Shown here piece after piece: positions 41,567-50,919 of a DNA stretch of 64,000 nucleotides; the first letter of the stretch is position 1; each line of letters starts with the position of its first letter. Below the pieces are notes generated by a model. It did no database searches, was not told the DNA's origin, and worked only from the letters and a program-made list of their open reading frames with translations. This DNA is from Streptomyces sp. TRM70350 (GTDB taxonomy: Bacteria; Actinomycetota; Actinomycetes; Streptomycetales; Streptomycetaceae). Both the position numbers and the translations under genes were made by a program. Location of the stretch: NCBI RefSeq assembly GCF_019219825.1, contig NZ_JAHUXH010000030.1, positions 1 to 64,000 of the forward strand. The letters are read 5' to 3'.

Positions 41567-42489
41567 GCGCCCTCCCTGACCGGTTCCTGCGGCGCGTATG
41601 CGGTGACGAGTTCGCGTATCTTCCCGGTGACCAGCTCGGGAGCCTCCACCGGTGTCATGTGGCCGAGCCCGGGCAGCTCGGTGAGCCCGACGCACCGCGG
41701 CAGCGCGGCGACCAGCGCACGGGCGTGCACCGGGGGCGTGAGCCGGTCCTGCGCGCCGACGACGACCGCCGTGGGGACGTGCAACTGCCGTACGCCGTGG
41801 TCGAGATCGAGCAGGCGCAGTACCTGCGACCAGCTGTGGCGCACGGCGCGCGGGCAGGCGTGCACGATCCGCGCGCACGCCTCCACCATGTGCGGGGCGG
41901 AACCGGCGCCCATGGTCGCGTACTTGAGGATCCCGCGCGCGAGCGGCGTGACCGGGCCGAGGGGCGCGCGGGAGCCGAGGATGTGCCGGGTCAGCCAGGT
42001 CCGCAGCCGCCCCGCCCTGATCGGCACGACGGTCGACTCGGCGACCAGCCGTGAACTGCCCGTGCTGCACAGCAGGACGGCGGCCGCGTGCGCGCGGAAG
42101 CGTTCCCGTTCGGCCGCCGCCAGCACCGTCATGCCGCCCATGGAGTGCCCGGCGATCACCGCCCTCTCCCCCGGCGCGAGCGTCGCGGCGAGTACGGCCT
42201 CCAGGTCGTCGGCGAGGGACTCCGTACTGCACACGCGGGCGGCGGGGCTGCGTCCGTGGCCGCGCTGGTCGTAGGCGATGACGCGGTGGTCGGGGGCGAG
42301 GGCGCGGATCTGCGCGGCCCAGAAGGCGGTCGAGCAGGTCCAGCCGTGCACCAGGACGACGGCGGGCGCGCGCTCGGGGCCGTGCACCTCGACGTGCAGG
42401 CGTGCGCCGTCGGCGGAGGTGACGGTCAGCTCGTGGGCGGGGGCGGGTGGGGCGTAGGGGCCGGAGGAGACGTGCAGGAGGCGGCTCAT
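41563..42489 (-). CDS. Alpha/beta hydrolase
   Basis: A 308-residue alpha/beta-hydrolase: oxyanion-region VLVHGWTCSTAFW, then YDQRGHGRSPA, nucleophile elbow AGHSMGGMT (Ser about 137), an acid after the cap (VVVGAQDRLTPP) and the histidine in LPGLGHMTPVEAP. It overlaps both neighbours by 4 nt. With the upstream Baeyer-Villiger-type monooxygenase it may open the ester or lactone formed there. Confidence 0.92.
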   Translation of the reverse strand: MSRLLHVSSGPYAPPAPAHELTVTSADGARLHVEVHGPERAPAVVLVHGWTCSTAFWAAQIRALAPDHRVIAYDQRGHGRSPAARVCSTESLADDLEAVLAATLAPGERAVIAGHSMGGMTVLAAAERERFRAHAAAVLLCSTGSSRLVAESTVVPIRAGRLRTWLTRHILGSRAPLGPVTPLARGILKYATMGAGSAPHMVEACARIVHACPRAVRHSWSQVLRLLDLDHGVRQLHVPTAVVVGAQDRLTPPVHARALVAALPRCVGLTELPGLGHMTPVEAPELVTGKIRELVTAYAPQEPVREGA

Positions 42490-44000
42490 GCGGTGGCCTC
42501 CTGCACGGCCGCTTCGGTGACCTTTCCCGTGGAGGGGCGCAGCACCTCGTACTCCCCCAGATCCACCCGCCGCGTCGCGCGCCGGAACTCGCCCGTGGTA
42601 CCGGGCCAGATGGTCGTGTTGCGCCCGTTGGCATCCAGATACCAGCTGGTGCAGCCACCGGTGTTCCACACCGTGCGCTTCATCCGCTCCTGCACCCTGT
42701 GGTTCCAGGCGCGGACGGCCAAGGGGCGTGCGTCGAGGGCCACGCGCCCGCCGAGCACCTCCAACTGCCGTACGTAGTCGGCCATGTAGTTCAGCTGGGA
42801 CTCGATCATCAGGATCATGGACGAGTTCCCGAGGCCGGCGTTGGGCCCGATGATCGTCATCCAGTTCGGGAACCCGGCGGCGGACGCCCCGCGCAGGGCC
42901 TCCATCCCGTCCTTCCAGGTCTCGGCGAGCGTCCGCCCGTCCGCGCCCACCACCCGCTCGGCGATCGGCATGTCGGTGACGTGGAAGCCGGTGCCGAAGA
43001 CGATCGCGTCGACCTCGGCCTCGGTGCCGTCGGAAGCGGTGACGTTCGAGCCGTTGATCTCGCTGAGCCCGCCCGCGAGCACGTCCACATTGGGCTGGGC
43101 GAGCGCCGGGTAGTAGTCGCTGGACAGCAGGATCCGCTTGCAGCCGATGCGGTAGTCGGGGGTGAGCTTGGCGCGCAGGGCCGGGTCCTTGATGGCGCGG
43201 GCCATGTTGCGCTTGGCCAGCTGCTCGACGAAGCCCAGCTGGCCCGGGTGCTTGGTGAAGGCCTGCACCTGCAACTCCCGGATGCCCCACAGCAGTCCGC
43301 GCCGGGCCTGGGTGGTGAACGGCAGTTGGCGGTGCAGCCATCGCTCGGCGCCGCCGATCGCGCGGTCGACGCGGGGCAGGACCCAGGGCGGGGTGCGCTG
43401 GAAGACGACGAGCTTCGACACGGAGGGCTGGATGGCGGGCACGATCTGGATGGCGGACGCGCCCGTGCCGACCATGGCGACCCGCTTGCCGCGCAGATCG
43501 TAGTCGTGGTCCCAGCGGGCCGAGTGGAACACCCTGCCGGGGAAGGTGTCGAGCCCCGGGACGTCGGGGATCTTCGGGTCGGACAGCGGCCCGGTGGCGG
43601 AGACGACGAGGTCGGTGGTGAGGGTGCCGGAGGCGGTCTCGATCTCCCACCTCAGTTCGTCGCCGTTCCAGGTCATCCGCTTCACCTCGGAGTTGAACCG
43701 GATGTGCGGGCGCAGCCGGAAGACGTCCGTGACGCGCTCCAGGTAGGCGCGGATGTGCTCGTGCCCGGAGAAGGCGCGGGGCCAGTCGGGGTTGGGTGCG
43801 AAGGAGAACGAGTAGAGATGCGACGGCACGTCACACGCGCACCCCGGATAGCTGTTGTCCCGCCAGGTGCCGCCGACGCCGTCGGCCCGTTCCAGGACGA
43901 CGAAGTCGGTGATCCCCTCGCGGCGCAGCCGCACGGCGGCTCCCAGCCCGCCGAACCCCGACCCGACCACCGCCACCCGTACGTGCTCGTGCTCGGCCAT
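42486..44000 (-). CDS. Flavin-containing (Baeyer-Villiger-type) monooxygenase
   Basis: A 504-residue class B flavoprotein monooxygenase. FAD motif VVGSGFGGLGAAVRLRREG starts at residue 10; the Baeyer-Villiger fingerprint appears as FPGRVFHSARW (FxGxxxHxxxW, about residue 155) followed by the NADPH motif VGTGASAIQ. These enzymes insert oxygen next to ketones. It is the first gene of a three-gene operon and is divergent from a MerR regulator. A dyad at 44024-44039 lies in its leader. Confidence 0.93.
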   Translation of the reverse strand: MAEHEHVRVAVVGSGFGGLGAAVRLRREGITDFVVLERADGVGGTWRDNSYPGCACDVPSHLYSFSFAPNPDWPRAFSGHEHIRAYLERVTDVFRLRPHIRFNSEVKRMTWNGDELRWEIETASGTLTTDLVVSATGPLSDPKIPDVPGLDTFPGRVFHSARWDHDYDLRGKRVAMVGTGASAIQIVPAIQPSVSKLVVFQRTPPWVLPRVDRAIGGAERWLHRQLPFTTQARRGLLWGIRELQVQAFTKHPGQLGFVEQLAKRNMARAIKDPALRAKLTPDYRIGCKRILLSSDYYPALAQPNVDVLAGGLSEINGSNVTASDGTEAEVDAIVFGTGFHVTDMPIAERVVGADGRTLAETWKDGMEALRGASAAGFPNWMTIIGPNAGLGNSSMILMIESQLNYMADYVRQLEVLGGRVALDARPLAVRAWNHRVQERMKRTVWNTGGCTSWYLDANGRNTTIWPGTTGEFRRATRRVDLGEYEVLRPSTGKVTEAAVQEATA

Positions 44001-44023
44001 ACCGACGCCCTCCCTTCAACCCT

Positions 44024-44039
44024 GCCAGTGAACACTGGC
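44024..44039. promoter_or_regulatory. Perfect dyad in the monooxygenase/MerR divergent region
   Basis: GCCAGTG-AA-CACTGGC, 24 bp before the monooxygenase start. A candidate operator for the MerR regulator or for a regulator elsewhere. Confidence 0.65.
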
Positions 44040-44125
44040 GCAATCGGGAGAGTAGAGGAGCTGTGTACTGATGGGTAGGGGGCCGTACGAGGAAAGTTAC
44101 CGGCGGTACGACTTAGGGTGCGGAC

Positions 44126-44770
44126 GTGGCAGACAAGCGTGAGTACCGCATGGACGAGCTGGCCCGGCTGGCCGGCATCACGGTGCGCACCCTGCGCTTC
44201 TACCGCGAACGCAAGCTGATTCCGCCGCCCCGCCGCGAGGGCCGTATCGCCTGGTACGACGACCACCACCTGGCCCGGCTGCGCACGATCGCGGCGCTGC
44301 TGGAACGCGGCCACACCCTGAACGGCATAGCCGAGCTGGCCGAGGCCTTCGACCACGGCCGGGATGTCGCCGACCTGCTCGGCGTCGGCGCCCCCACCGA
44401 GGAGGAACCGGTCCGCCTCAGCCCCGAGGAACTCGCCGACCGGTTCGCGGGCCAGGCGACCCCCGAGAACCTCGCCGCCGCGATGGAACTGGGCTACCTC
44501 GGCACCGACGGCGACGAGATCGTCCACATCAGCCGCCGCCTGCTGGACGTGTCGTCGGCGCTGGTACGGGAGGGCATCCCGCTCGCGGAGGTGCTCCGGG
44601 CGGGCCAGCAGGTCCGCTGCCACGCCGACGCCCTGGCCGACCTCTTCACCGACCTGGTCCTGCGCCACGCCTCGGAGGAGGACCTGCCCCGCCTGCGCCC
44701 ACTGGCCCGCAGCGTGGTGGAGGCGGAATTGTCGCTGGCGTTGGACCGGAGGATGCGGAGGCAGTCGTAA
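44126..44770 (+). CDS. MerR-family regulator
   Basis: A 214-residue MerR regulator: MDELARLAGITVRTLRFYRERKLI is the winged helix, RLRTIAALLERGHTLNGIAELAE continues the coiled-coil start, and a long C-terminal effector domain follows. No metal-binding cysteines are seen, which argues for a drug or small-molecule ligand. GTG 44126 is taken as start; ATG 44150 would also give a complete HTH. It is divergent from the monooxygenase operon, its likely target. Confidence 0.9.
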   Translation: MADKREYRMDELARLAGITVRTLRFYRERKLIPPPRREGRIAWYDDHHLARLRTIAALLERGHTLNGIAELAEAFDHGRDVADLLGVGAPTEEEPVRLSPEELADRFAGQATPENLAAAMELGYLGTDGDEIVHISRRLLDVSSALVREGIPLAEVLRAGQQVRCHADALADLFTDLVLRHASEEDLPRLRPLARSVVEAELSLALDRRMRRQS

Positions 44771-44803
44771 CGGCCGTGGAAGCCCCTGACGGTCGTAGAA
44801 GTC

Positions 44804-45607
44804 CTAACGGTCGTAGACCACCGTCACCGGAGCGTGGTCCGACCACCGCTCGCCATGGCTGGCGGCCCGCTCCACGAACGCCTTGACCGCCCCCTGCGCG
44901 AGCCCGGGCGTGGCCACTTGGTAGTCGATGCGCCAGCCGGTGTCGTGGTCGAAGGCCCGCCCCCGGTACGACCACCAGGTGTACGGCCCCTCGACGTCCG
45001 GGTGCAGGGCGCGCACGACGTCGACGTAACCGCCCGACTGCGGGTCGAAGACCTGCGTGAGCCACTCCCTTTCCTCCGGCAGGAAGCCGGAGTTCTTGGT
45101 GTTGCCGCGCCAGTTCTTCAGGTCGGCCTGCTGGTGGGCGATGTTCCAGTCGCCGCAGACGAGCACCTCACGTCCGTCGGCGGCGGCCCGCTCCCGCAGA
45201 CCCTTGAGGTAGGCGAGGAACTCGCCCATGAAGCGGACCTTCTCGTCCTGCCGCTCGGTGCCGACCTCGCCGGAGGGGAGGTAGAGCGAGGCGACCGTCA
45301 CACCGGGCAGGTCGGCCTCGACGTAGCGCCCACTGCCGTCGAACTCGGCGGACCCGAACCCCACCCGCACGGCGTCCGGCACACGCCGGGTGTACAGGGA
45401 GACGCCCGCGCGCCCCTTGGCGGCCGCCGGCGCGTGCACCACATGCCAGCCCTCCGGCGCCCGCACCTGCTCGGGCAGCTGCTGCGGCTCGGCGCGCACT
45501 TCCTGCAGGCAGAGCACATCGGCTTGGGTACCGGCGAGCCACTCCACGAAGCCCTTCTTCGCGGCGGCCCGCAGCCCGTTCACATTCACAGAGGTCACAG
45601 TGAGCAC
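44804..45607 (-). CDS. xth: Exodeoxyribonuclease III
   Basis: A 267-residue ExoIII/AP-endonuclease: SVNVNGLRAAAKKG, CLQEVRAEPQQLP (metal-binding Glu), CGDWNIAHQQADLKN, and the terminal WRIDYQVA and SDHAPVTVVY with catalytic Asp-His. It repairs abasic sites and 3' blocks. GTG 45607 is the start. Divergent from the GNAT gene. Confidence 0.96.
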   Translation of the reverse strand: MLTVTSVNVNGLRAAAKKGFVEWLAGTQADVLCLQEVRAEPQQLPEQVRAPEGWHVVHAPAAAKGRAGVSLYTRRVPDAVRVGFGSAEFDGSGRYVEADLPGVTVASLYLPSGEVGTERQDEKVRFMGEFLAYLKGLRERAAADGREVLVCGDWNIAHQQADLKNWRGNTKNSGFLPEEREWLTQVFDPQSGGYVDVVRALHPDVEGPYTWWSYRGRAFDHDTGWRIDYQVATPGLAQGAVKAFVERAASHGERWSDHAPVTVVYDR

Positions 45608-45676
45608 CGGGGCACCCTACCGGCACACTGGACAAAGTCCGGATTCCTCATTCTGCATAGGTGTACGATCCCTGGC

Positions 45677-46153
45677 ATGCATATACGCCGCGTCCCTTTC
45701 GACCACCCCGACGCCGTGAAGCTCAACGACGAGGTCCAGGCCGAGTACCACGAGCGCTACGGCGACGGCGGCGACGCCACCGCCCTCGACCCGTCGGACT
45801 TCCGGCCGCCGAACGGCGTGTACCTGATCGCCTACGACGAGACCGACCGCCCCGTGGCCACCGGCGGCTGGCGCAGCCAGGACAAGAACGACGAGGGCAA
45901 CGAGGACGGCGACGCCGAGCTGAAGCGGATGTACGTGATCAAGGAGCTGCGCGGCCGCGGCCTCGCCCGGCGCATGCTCGCCGCCCTGGAGGACGACGCC
46001 CGCGCCGCGGGCCGTATCCGCATGGTCCTGGAAACCGGCACCCAGCAGCCGGAGGCCATCGCCCTCTACACCTCCAGCGGCTACGAGCCGTGCGCCAAGT
46101 TCGGCTACTACCGCTTCCACGAGTCCAGCCGCTGCTACGCGAAGGCCCTGTGA
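45677..46153 (+). CDS. GNAT-family acetyltransferase
   Basis: A 158-residue GNAT with acetyl-CoA motif ELRGRGLARRMLAALEDDA and closing strand YTSSGYEPCAKFGYYRFH. Substrate unknown. TACGAT at 45664-45669 ends 7 nt before the ATG and no ribosome site is present, so the transcript is probably leaderless. Confidence 0.9.
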   Translation: MHIRRVPFDHPDAVKLNDEVQAEYHERYGDGGDATALDPSDFRPPNGVYLIAYDETDRPVATGGWRSQDKNDEGNEDGDAELKRMYVIKELRGRGLARRMLAALEDDARAAGRIRMVLETGTQQPEAIALYTSSGYEPCAKFGYYRFHESSRCYAKAL

Positions 46154-46217
46154 CGGGGGCCACTTGAGGGGCGGTCACCTGGCGCACAGCACGACGTCAC
46201 CTGACCCACAACGCACT

Positions 46218-46247
46218 AGAGCCCCGCCGGAATCCCGGCGGGGCTCT
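46218..46247. terminator. Bidirectional terminator
   Basis: Perfect 13-bp arms 46218-46230 and 46235-46247, 4-nt loop, between the GNAT gene and the oppositely oriented tRNA gene. Confidence 0.85.
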
Positions 46248-46255
46248 ATGCTGCG

Positions 46256-46329
46256 TGGACCTGAGGGGATTTGAACCCCTGGCCCCCTCGATGCGAACGA
46301 GGTGCGCTACCGGACTGCGCCACAGGCCC
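46256..46329 (-). tRNA. tRNA-Ala (anticodon CGC)
   Basis: The minus strand folds as a full cloverleaf: acceptor GGGCCTG with CAGGTCC, D stem GCGC/GCGC, anticodon stem CCTCG/CGAGG with loop TTCGCAT, and T arm AGGGG-TTCAAAT-CCCCT. Anticodon CGC reads the GCG alanine codon, very frequent here. CCA is not encoded. Confidence 0.93.
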
Positions 46330-46409
46330 TTGCAACGAGTGAAACTTTAGCACCCCGATCGGCGTGCTTGGAAATCCGTTCCCGCTGGACGCGGGGCCCG
46401 GCCCGGCCG

Positions 46410-47666
46410 CTACTCGTTGGCCGCCCGCGGCCGCTCCCCGTCCTCGTACTGGTCGAACAGCGGCGTCCGCCCCCGCTCCCGCGCCCGTCGCGCCGAGGCC
46501 GCCCGGCGCCGCGCGTCCCCGCGCCCCTCGCCGTCCGCCTTGTCCGCCGCGCCGTCCGTCTCCCGGGTCTGCCCGCTCTCCCCCGCTTCGGCATCGGACG
46601 GCGACGCGGAGCCGGACGCACCGGAGCCGTGCTCCCGGGAGCCCACGCCCGCCTCGTGCTCCCGCGCCACCGAGCTCGACCGCGCCGAACTCCACGCGTC
46701 CGGCGCCCCGAGATCCACATCCGGCGTCGCGCGCGGAGCGACCGGCGCCGTCACATACGTCGGCAGCGGCACCGGCACCGGCTCCCAGCTCTCCCCGCGC
46801 CCGGGCCGCCGCTGCCGCTCCCGCTGCTGGTCGACCCACTCGGCGTGATCGGTCTGCTCCACCAGCGCCCGCCGGTCCGCGGCCAGCGCCGACAGCCCGG
46901 GGTCGGTCTCCGGCTCGGGCCCCTCCTCGGGTTCGTCGGCCTCGGCCTCGGCCGTGGCGTGCCGGCGCGGCTGGCGTGCCCGCTCGCGGAGCCGCTGGGC
47001 CGCGGCCTCCGCCCGGCGCCGGTCCATCTGGTAGGCGAAACGGCGGCGCTCCTGGATGCGCAGATACGCGATGTACCCGCTGAGCAGCACGGCGGGCACG
47101 CCGGGCGCCCAGAGGAACGCGAGCCCGCCGACGGCCGCGACGATCGCGCCGAGCGTGAAGGCGAGGAAGAGCATGATGGTGGTGCGCCTGCGGCGCGCAA
47201 GCACTTTCGAGCGCCGGGCGCGCGCCGCGGCCGCCTCCGCGCCGGGGGCGCGGCGGGCCGGGGGGATCGGCTTGCGCGGGGACGCGGAGGCGTCCTCCCG
47301 TGCCGGGGCGGGGACGGTGCCGGAAGCGCGGGCCTCGGACGCCTGCCCGGTTCCCGACGCCGCCTCCACGACGCCGCCCGCCTGCGGGCGCGTCGGAGGC
47401 ACGGCGAAGGCCCGGACGTCCACCGAGTCGGTGACGGCGTCCGGGGCGTCGAAGCCAGGCTCCCCCTCGTCGGCGGAGCGTGCCCGCAGGTCCTTGGCGT
47501 ATCGGCGCTCCATGCCCGCCCGTCCGGACAGCAACCGGATGGCTGTGCTGAAGCGTTCCGTCGGACGGGCCTCGTTCAGCTCGTCCTGCCTACGGAGCCA
47601 CATCGGCACCAAGTAGGCGGCCCAGGCCCCGACGATGACTGCGTAGATGAGGCCGCTGCTGCTCAC
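46410..47666 (-). CDS. sepX: SepX/GlpR-type septum membrane protein
   Basis: A 418-residue protein with an N-terminal membrane helix (LIYAVIVGAWAAYLVPMWL) followed at once by RRQDELNEARPTERFSTAIR, then two central helices (TIMLFLAFTLGAIVAAVGGL, VPAVLLSGYIAYL) and a long disordered charged tail ending FDQYEDGERPRAANE. This is the layout of Streptomyces SepX, which stabilises FtsZ ladders, and of corynebacterial GlpR, the membrane partner of the gephyrin-like protein Glp. A MoeA/Glp homologue lies four genes away in the same direction, which supports the call. Start GTG 47666. Confidence 0.82.
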   Translation of the reverse strand: MSSSGLIYAVIVGAWAAYLVPMWLRRQDELNEARPTERFSTAIRLLSGRAGMERRYAKDLRARSADEGEPGFDAPDAVTDSVDVRAFAVPPTRPQAGGVVEAASGTGQASEARASGTVPAPAREDASASPRKPIPPARRAPGAEAAAARARRSKVLARRRRTTIMLFLAFTLGAIVAAVGGLAFLWAPGVPAVLLSGYIAYLRIQERRRFAYQMDRRRAEAAAQRLRERARQPRRHATAEAEADEPEEGPEPETDPGLSALAADRRALVEQTDHAEWVDQQRERQRRPGRGESWEPVPVPLPTYVTAPVAPRATPDVDLGAPDAWSSARSSSVAREHEAGVGSREHGSGASGSASPSDAEAGESGQTRETDGAADKADGEGRGDARRRAASARRARERGRTPLFDQYEDGERPRAANE

Positions 47667-47850
47667 GTCTCACACGGTAGAGGGGTTTGCGTGAGGCCAT
47701 CTGCCAATTGAGCCGGTGTGTCGCACGATCTGGCTGATATTTCGAGCTTTTTTTGCGACCGATGCGATCAGCGGGCTGGCGTGTCCGCGAATTCAATGCC
47801 CTGGTCCGGTCAGGAACCGATCATTTTCGAACATGTATTCAATTTCGGGG

Positions 47851-48468
47851 TTACGCGGGATTCCCGGGGGCGTTCTGCGGGGTGTTCCGCGTCCGGTTGC
47901 GGCGCCAGCGGGCCAGCAGTCCCTCGGGGACTTCCTCCGCCGTGAGCGCGAACACCAGATGGTCGCGCCAGGCGCCGTCGATGTGGAGATAACGGGGCCT
48001 GAGGCCCTCCTCACGGAATCCGAGTTTCTCCACCACGCGGCGGCTGGGCCCGTTCTCGGGGCGAATGCAGACCTCGATGCGGTGCAGGCCGACGGTCCGG
48101 AAACAGTGGTCGACGGCCAGTGCCACGGCGGTCGGCATCACACCCCGGCCGGCCACCGCCTCGTCCACCCAGTACCCGACGTGCCCCGAGCACATCGAGC
48201 CCCAGGTGATCCCGGCGACCGTCAACTGCCCGACCAGCTGCCCCTGGTACTCGATGACGAACGGCAGCATCCGGCCCGCGTTCGCCTCGGACCGCAGATG
48301 GCGCACCATCTGGCGGTACGTCGGCCGGTGCGCGATCGGCCCGCCGGGCGCGGGCGGCGGAATGGTCGCCTCCCAGGGGCGCAGCCAGTCCCGGTTGCGC
48401 CGGTTGACCTCACGCCAGGCCCGCTGGTCGCGCAGCTTTATCGGCCGGAGGACGACATCGCCCTCCAC
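47851..48468 (-). CDS. RimJ/RimL-type N-acetyltransferase
   Basis: A 205-residue GNAT of the RimJ kind: VVLRPIKLRDQRAWREVNRR at the start, GYWVDEAVAGRGVMPTAVAL as acetyl-CoA motif and RRVVEKLGFREEGLRPRYL near the end. It probably acetylates a protein N-terminus. The start is uncertain: GTG 48468 has no ribosome site, and the frame is open upstream into the end of the preceding gene (SASWPVELVEG), so translation may begin at a CTG around 48500. Confidence 0.85.
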   Translation of the reverse strand: MEGDVVLRPIKLRDQRAWREVNRRNRDWLRPWEATIPPPAPGGPIAHRPTYRQMVRHLRSEANAGRMLPFVIEYQGQLVGQLTVAGITWGSMCSGHVGYWVDEAVAGRGVMPTAVALAVDHCFRTVGLHRIEVCIRPENGPSRRVVEKLGFREEGLRPRYLHIDGAWRDHLVFALTAEEVPEGLLARWRRNRTRNTPQNAPGNPA

Positions 48469-48494
48469 CAGTTCGACGGGCCAGGATGCGCTGC

Positions 48495-49031
48495 TCAGCT
48501 CGCACCCCCACTGCTGGGTCTGGGGTGGTCACCGCCGCGGATCTGGTCGACGGCGTGGATCAGCAGGGGCTCCAGAACGGCGAGTCCGTCCCGTACGCCG
48601 CCGGTCGAGCCCGGCAGGTTGACGATCAGTGTCCCGCCCGCCACTCCGGCCAGGCCCCGGGAGAGCACCGCGGTGGGCACCTTGTCCCGGCCGTGGGCGC
48701 GGATGGCCTCCGCGATGCCCGGCACCTCGCGGTCGAGCACCGCGCGCGTGGCCTCCGGGGTGCGGTCGGTGGGCGAGATGCCCGTGCCGCCCGTGGTGAC
48801 GATCACGTCGTACCCGGCGTCCACGCCCGCCCGCAGCGCGGCCTGGACGGGGTCGCCGTCCGGGACGACCTGCGGGCCGTCGACGGCGAACCCGAAGCCC
48901 TTCAGGCCGTCGGCGACCAGCGGGCCGCCCTTGTCCTCGTAGACCCCGGCGGCGGCCCGGTTGGAGGCGGTGATCACCAGGGCGCTGTAGGGCGCGACCA
49001 GCGCGCCGCCGAGCGCCGCGTCGAGAGTCAT
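48495..49031 (-). CDS. MogA/MoaB-family molybdenum cofactor protein
   Basis: A 178-residue MoaB/MogA-like protein. VITASNRAAAGVYEDKGG starts the fold; VIVTTGGTGISPTDRTPEAT is the molybdopterin-binding hallmark. It adenylates molybdopterin before metal insertion. The ATG overlaps the moaC stop (ATGA). Confidence 0.93.
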   Translation of the reverse strand: MTLDAALGGALVAPYSALVITASNRAAAGVYEDKGGPLVADGLKGFGFAVDGPQVVPDGDPVQAALRAGVDAGYDVIVTTGGTGISPTDRTPEATRAVLDREVPGIAEAIRAHGRDKVPTAVLSRGLAGVAGGTLIVNLPGSTGGVRDGLAVLEPLLIHAVDQIRGGDHPRPSSGGAS

Positions 49032-49507
49032 GCCCGGCTCCAGTCACCCGACTTGCCGCCCGTCTTCTCCTCCACCCGTACGTCCGTGATGACCGCTCCC
49101 TTGTCGACCGCCTTGACCATGTCGATCACGGTGAGCGCGGCGACGGAGACCGCGGTGAGAGCCTCCATCTCGACGCCCGTGCGGTCCGTCGTCTTCACCG
49201 TGGCGGTGATCTCCACGGCGTCGTCCGCTACCGACAGATCCAGTGTCACACCCGACACCGACAACGGGTGGCACAGCGGGATCAGATCCGGGGTGCGCTT
49301 GGCGCCCATGATCCCCGCGATGCGGGCGGTGGCCAGGGCGTCGCCCTTGGGGAGGCCCTCGCCGCGCAGCAGCTCGATGACGCGGGGCGAGACGAGGACG
49401 CGTCCGCTCGCGCGCGCGGTGCGCGCGGTGACGTCCTTGCCGGACACGTCGACCATGCGGGCGGCGCCCGCGTCGTCGAGGTGCGTCAGTCGGTCCTGCG
49501 TGCTCAT
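49028..49507 (-). CDS. moaC: Cyclic pyranopterin monophosphate synthase MoaC
   Basis: A 159-residue MoaC: GIMGAKRTPDLIPLCHPLSV and TGVEMEALTAVSVAALTVID carry the conserved Lys, His and Glu-Met-Glu residues. It converts the MoaA product into cyclic pyranopterin monophosphate. It lies between mogA and the glp/moeA gene. Confidence 0.97.
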   Translation of the reverse strand: MSTQDRLTHLDDAGAARMVDVSGKDVTARTARASGRVLVSPRVIELLRGEGLPKGDALATARIAGIMGAKRTPDLIPLCHPLSVSGVTLDLSVADDAVEITATVKTTDRTGVEMEALTAVSVAALTVIDMVKAVDKGAVITDVRVEEKTGGKSGDWSRA

Positions 49508-49592
49508 GGTGTGGCGCTCCCGGTCCGGGGGCCCGACGCGGTGCGGCGCGCGGGCCTGTTGTCCGCGACACGGTACCGCCAACCTGGGGCGC

Positions 49593-50915
49593 TCAGCCGA
49601 GCAGGACCACCTCGACCTCGGTCCCGGGCTCGACGGACTCCACGTCCTCGGGGACCACGATCAGCGCGTCCGCGTGCGCGAGGGCGGCGACCAGGTGTGA
49701 TCCGGCGCCCCCGACGGGGGTGGCCTTTCCGTCGGCGTACGTCCCGCGCAGGAACTGCCTGCGCCCCTTCGGCGAGGTCAGCGGCTTGTCGGCGGTCAGG
49801 GTCGCGCGGGCGCGCGGGCGGTGCACGTCCCGCAGCCCCATGAGGGTGCGGATCGCGGGGCGGACGAACAGCTCGAAGGAGACGTACGACGACACCGGGT
49901 TGCCGGGGAGGGCCAGCAGGGGTGTGTGGTCGGGGCCGATGGAGCCGAAGCCCTGGGGCTTGCCGGGCTGCATGGCGATCCTGCGGAACTCGATGCCGCT
50001 GCCCGGCACGTCCTCGTCGCCGACGTGCGACAGCGCCTCCTTGACGACGTCGTACGCCCCGACGCTGACGCCGCCCGTGGTGACCATCAGGTCGGCGCGC
50101 ACGAGCTGGTCCTCGATGGTGGTGCGCAGGGTCTCGGCGTCGTCGGCGACCGCGCCCACCCGGTAGGCGATGGCACCGGCGTCGCGGGCGGCGGCGGTGA
50201 GGGCGAAGCTGTTGGAGTCGTAGATCCGGCCGCTGGCCAGCTCCTCGCCGGGCTGGACGAGTTCGCTGCCGGTGGACACCACCACCACGCGCGGGCGCGG
50301 GCGTACCCGGACCGTGCCGCGGCCGATCGCGGCGAGCAGCGCGATCTGCGGCGGGCCGAGGACGGTGCCCGCTTCGAGGGCGCGGTCACCGGCCTTCACG
50401 TCGCTGCCCTTCGCGCGTACGTGCGCGCGTGCCTCGGCCGAGCGGTGCACGCGCACCTGCCCGCAGGCGCCCTCGGGGCCGAGGCTGCGGGCCCGCATCC
50501 CACTGACGGGGCCCTCGCCGAGGCCGCCGTCGGTCCACTCCACGGGCACGACCGTCTCGGCGCCGGGCGGCAGCGGGGCGCCGGTCATGATGCGGGCGGC
50601 CTGGCCGGGTCCCACGGTCAGCGGCTCGGCCTGGCCCGCCGCGACGTCCCCGACGACCTCCAGGACCGCCGGGAACTCCTCACTCGCGCCCGAGACATCC
50701 GCGACCCGTACCGCGTACCCGTCCATGGAGCTGTTGTCGAACGGCGGCAGGGACACCGGCACCGTGACGTCGTCAACCAGGACGCAGCCCTGGGCGTCGA
50801 GCAGTTGCAGCTCGATGGGTTCGAGGGGGCGGACGGTGTCGAGGATGTCCTCCAGGTGTTCGTCCACCGACCACAGGTGGTCCTGGCCGGTGGCGCGGGG
50901 CGCGGCGGTGCTCAC
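49593..50915 (-). CDS. MoeA/gephyrin-like protein (Glp)
   Basis: A 440-residue MoeA-family protein: DNSSMDGYAVRVADV, MTGAPLPPGAETVVPVE, VVVVSTGSELVQPGEEL, VTTGGVSVGAYDVVKEAL and ALPGNPVSSYVSFELFVRP are all present. It may insert molybdate, or be the repurposed cell-division protein Glp that works with SepX/GlpR; the shared operon with sepX favours the latter. GTG 50915 uses a GAGGAG inside the end of galU. Confidence 0.93.
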   Translation of the reverse strand: MSTAAPRATGQDHLWSVDEHLEDILDTVRPLEPIELQLLDAQGCVLVDDVTVPVSLPPFDNSSMDGYAVRVADVSGASEEFPAVLEVVGDVAAGQAEPLTVGPGQAARIMTGAPLPPGAETVVPVEWTDGGLGEGPVSGMRARSLGPEGACGQVRVHRSAEARAHVRAKGSDVKAGDRALEAGTVLGPPQIALLAAIGRGTVRVRPRPRVVVVSTGSELVQPGEELASGRIYDSNSFALTAAARDAGAIAYRVGAVADDAETLRTTIEDQLVRADLMVTTGGVSVGAYDVVKEALSHVGDEDVPGSGIEFRRIAMQPGKPQGFGSIGPDHTPLLALPGNPVSSYVSFELFVRPAIRTLMGLRDVHRPRARATLTADKPLTSPKGRRQFLRGTYADGKATPVGGAGSHLVAALAHADALIVVPEDVESVEPGTEVEVVLLG

Positions 50916-50919
50916 GTGG

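Noticed and set aside
46256..46329. tRNA-Ala as a possible integration site for a second element
   Set aside because: No integrase, no duplicated tRNA 3' end and no foreign genes next to it.
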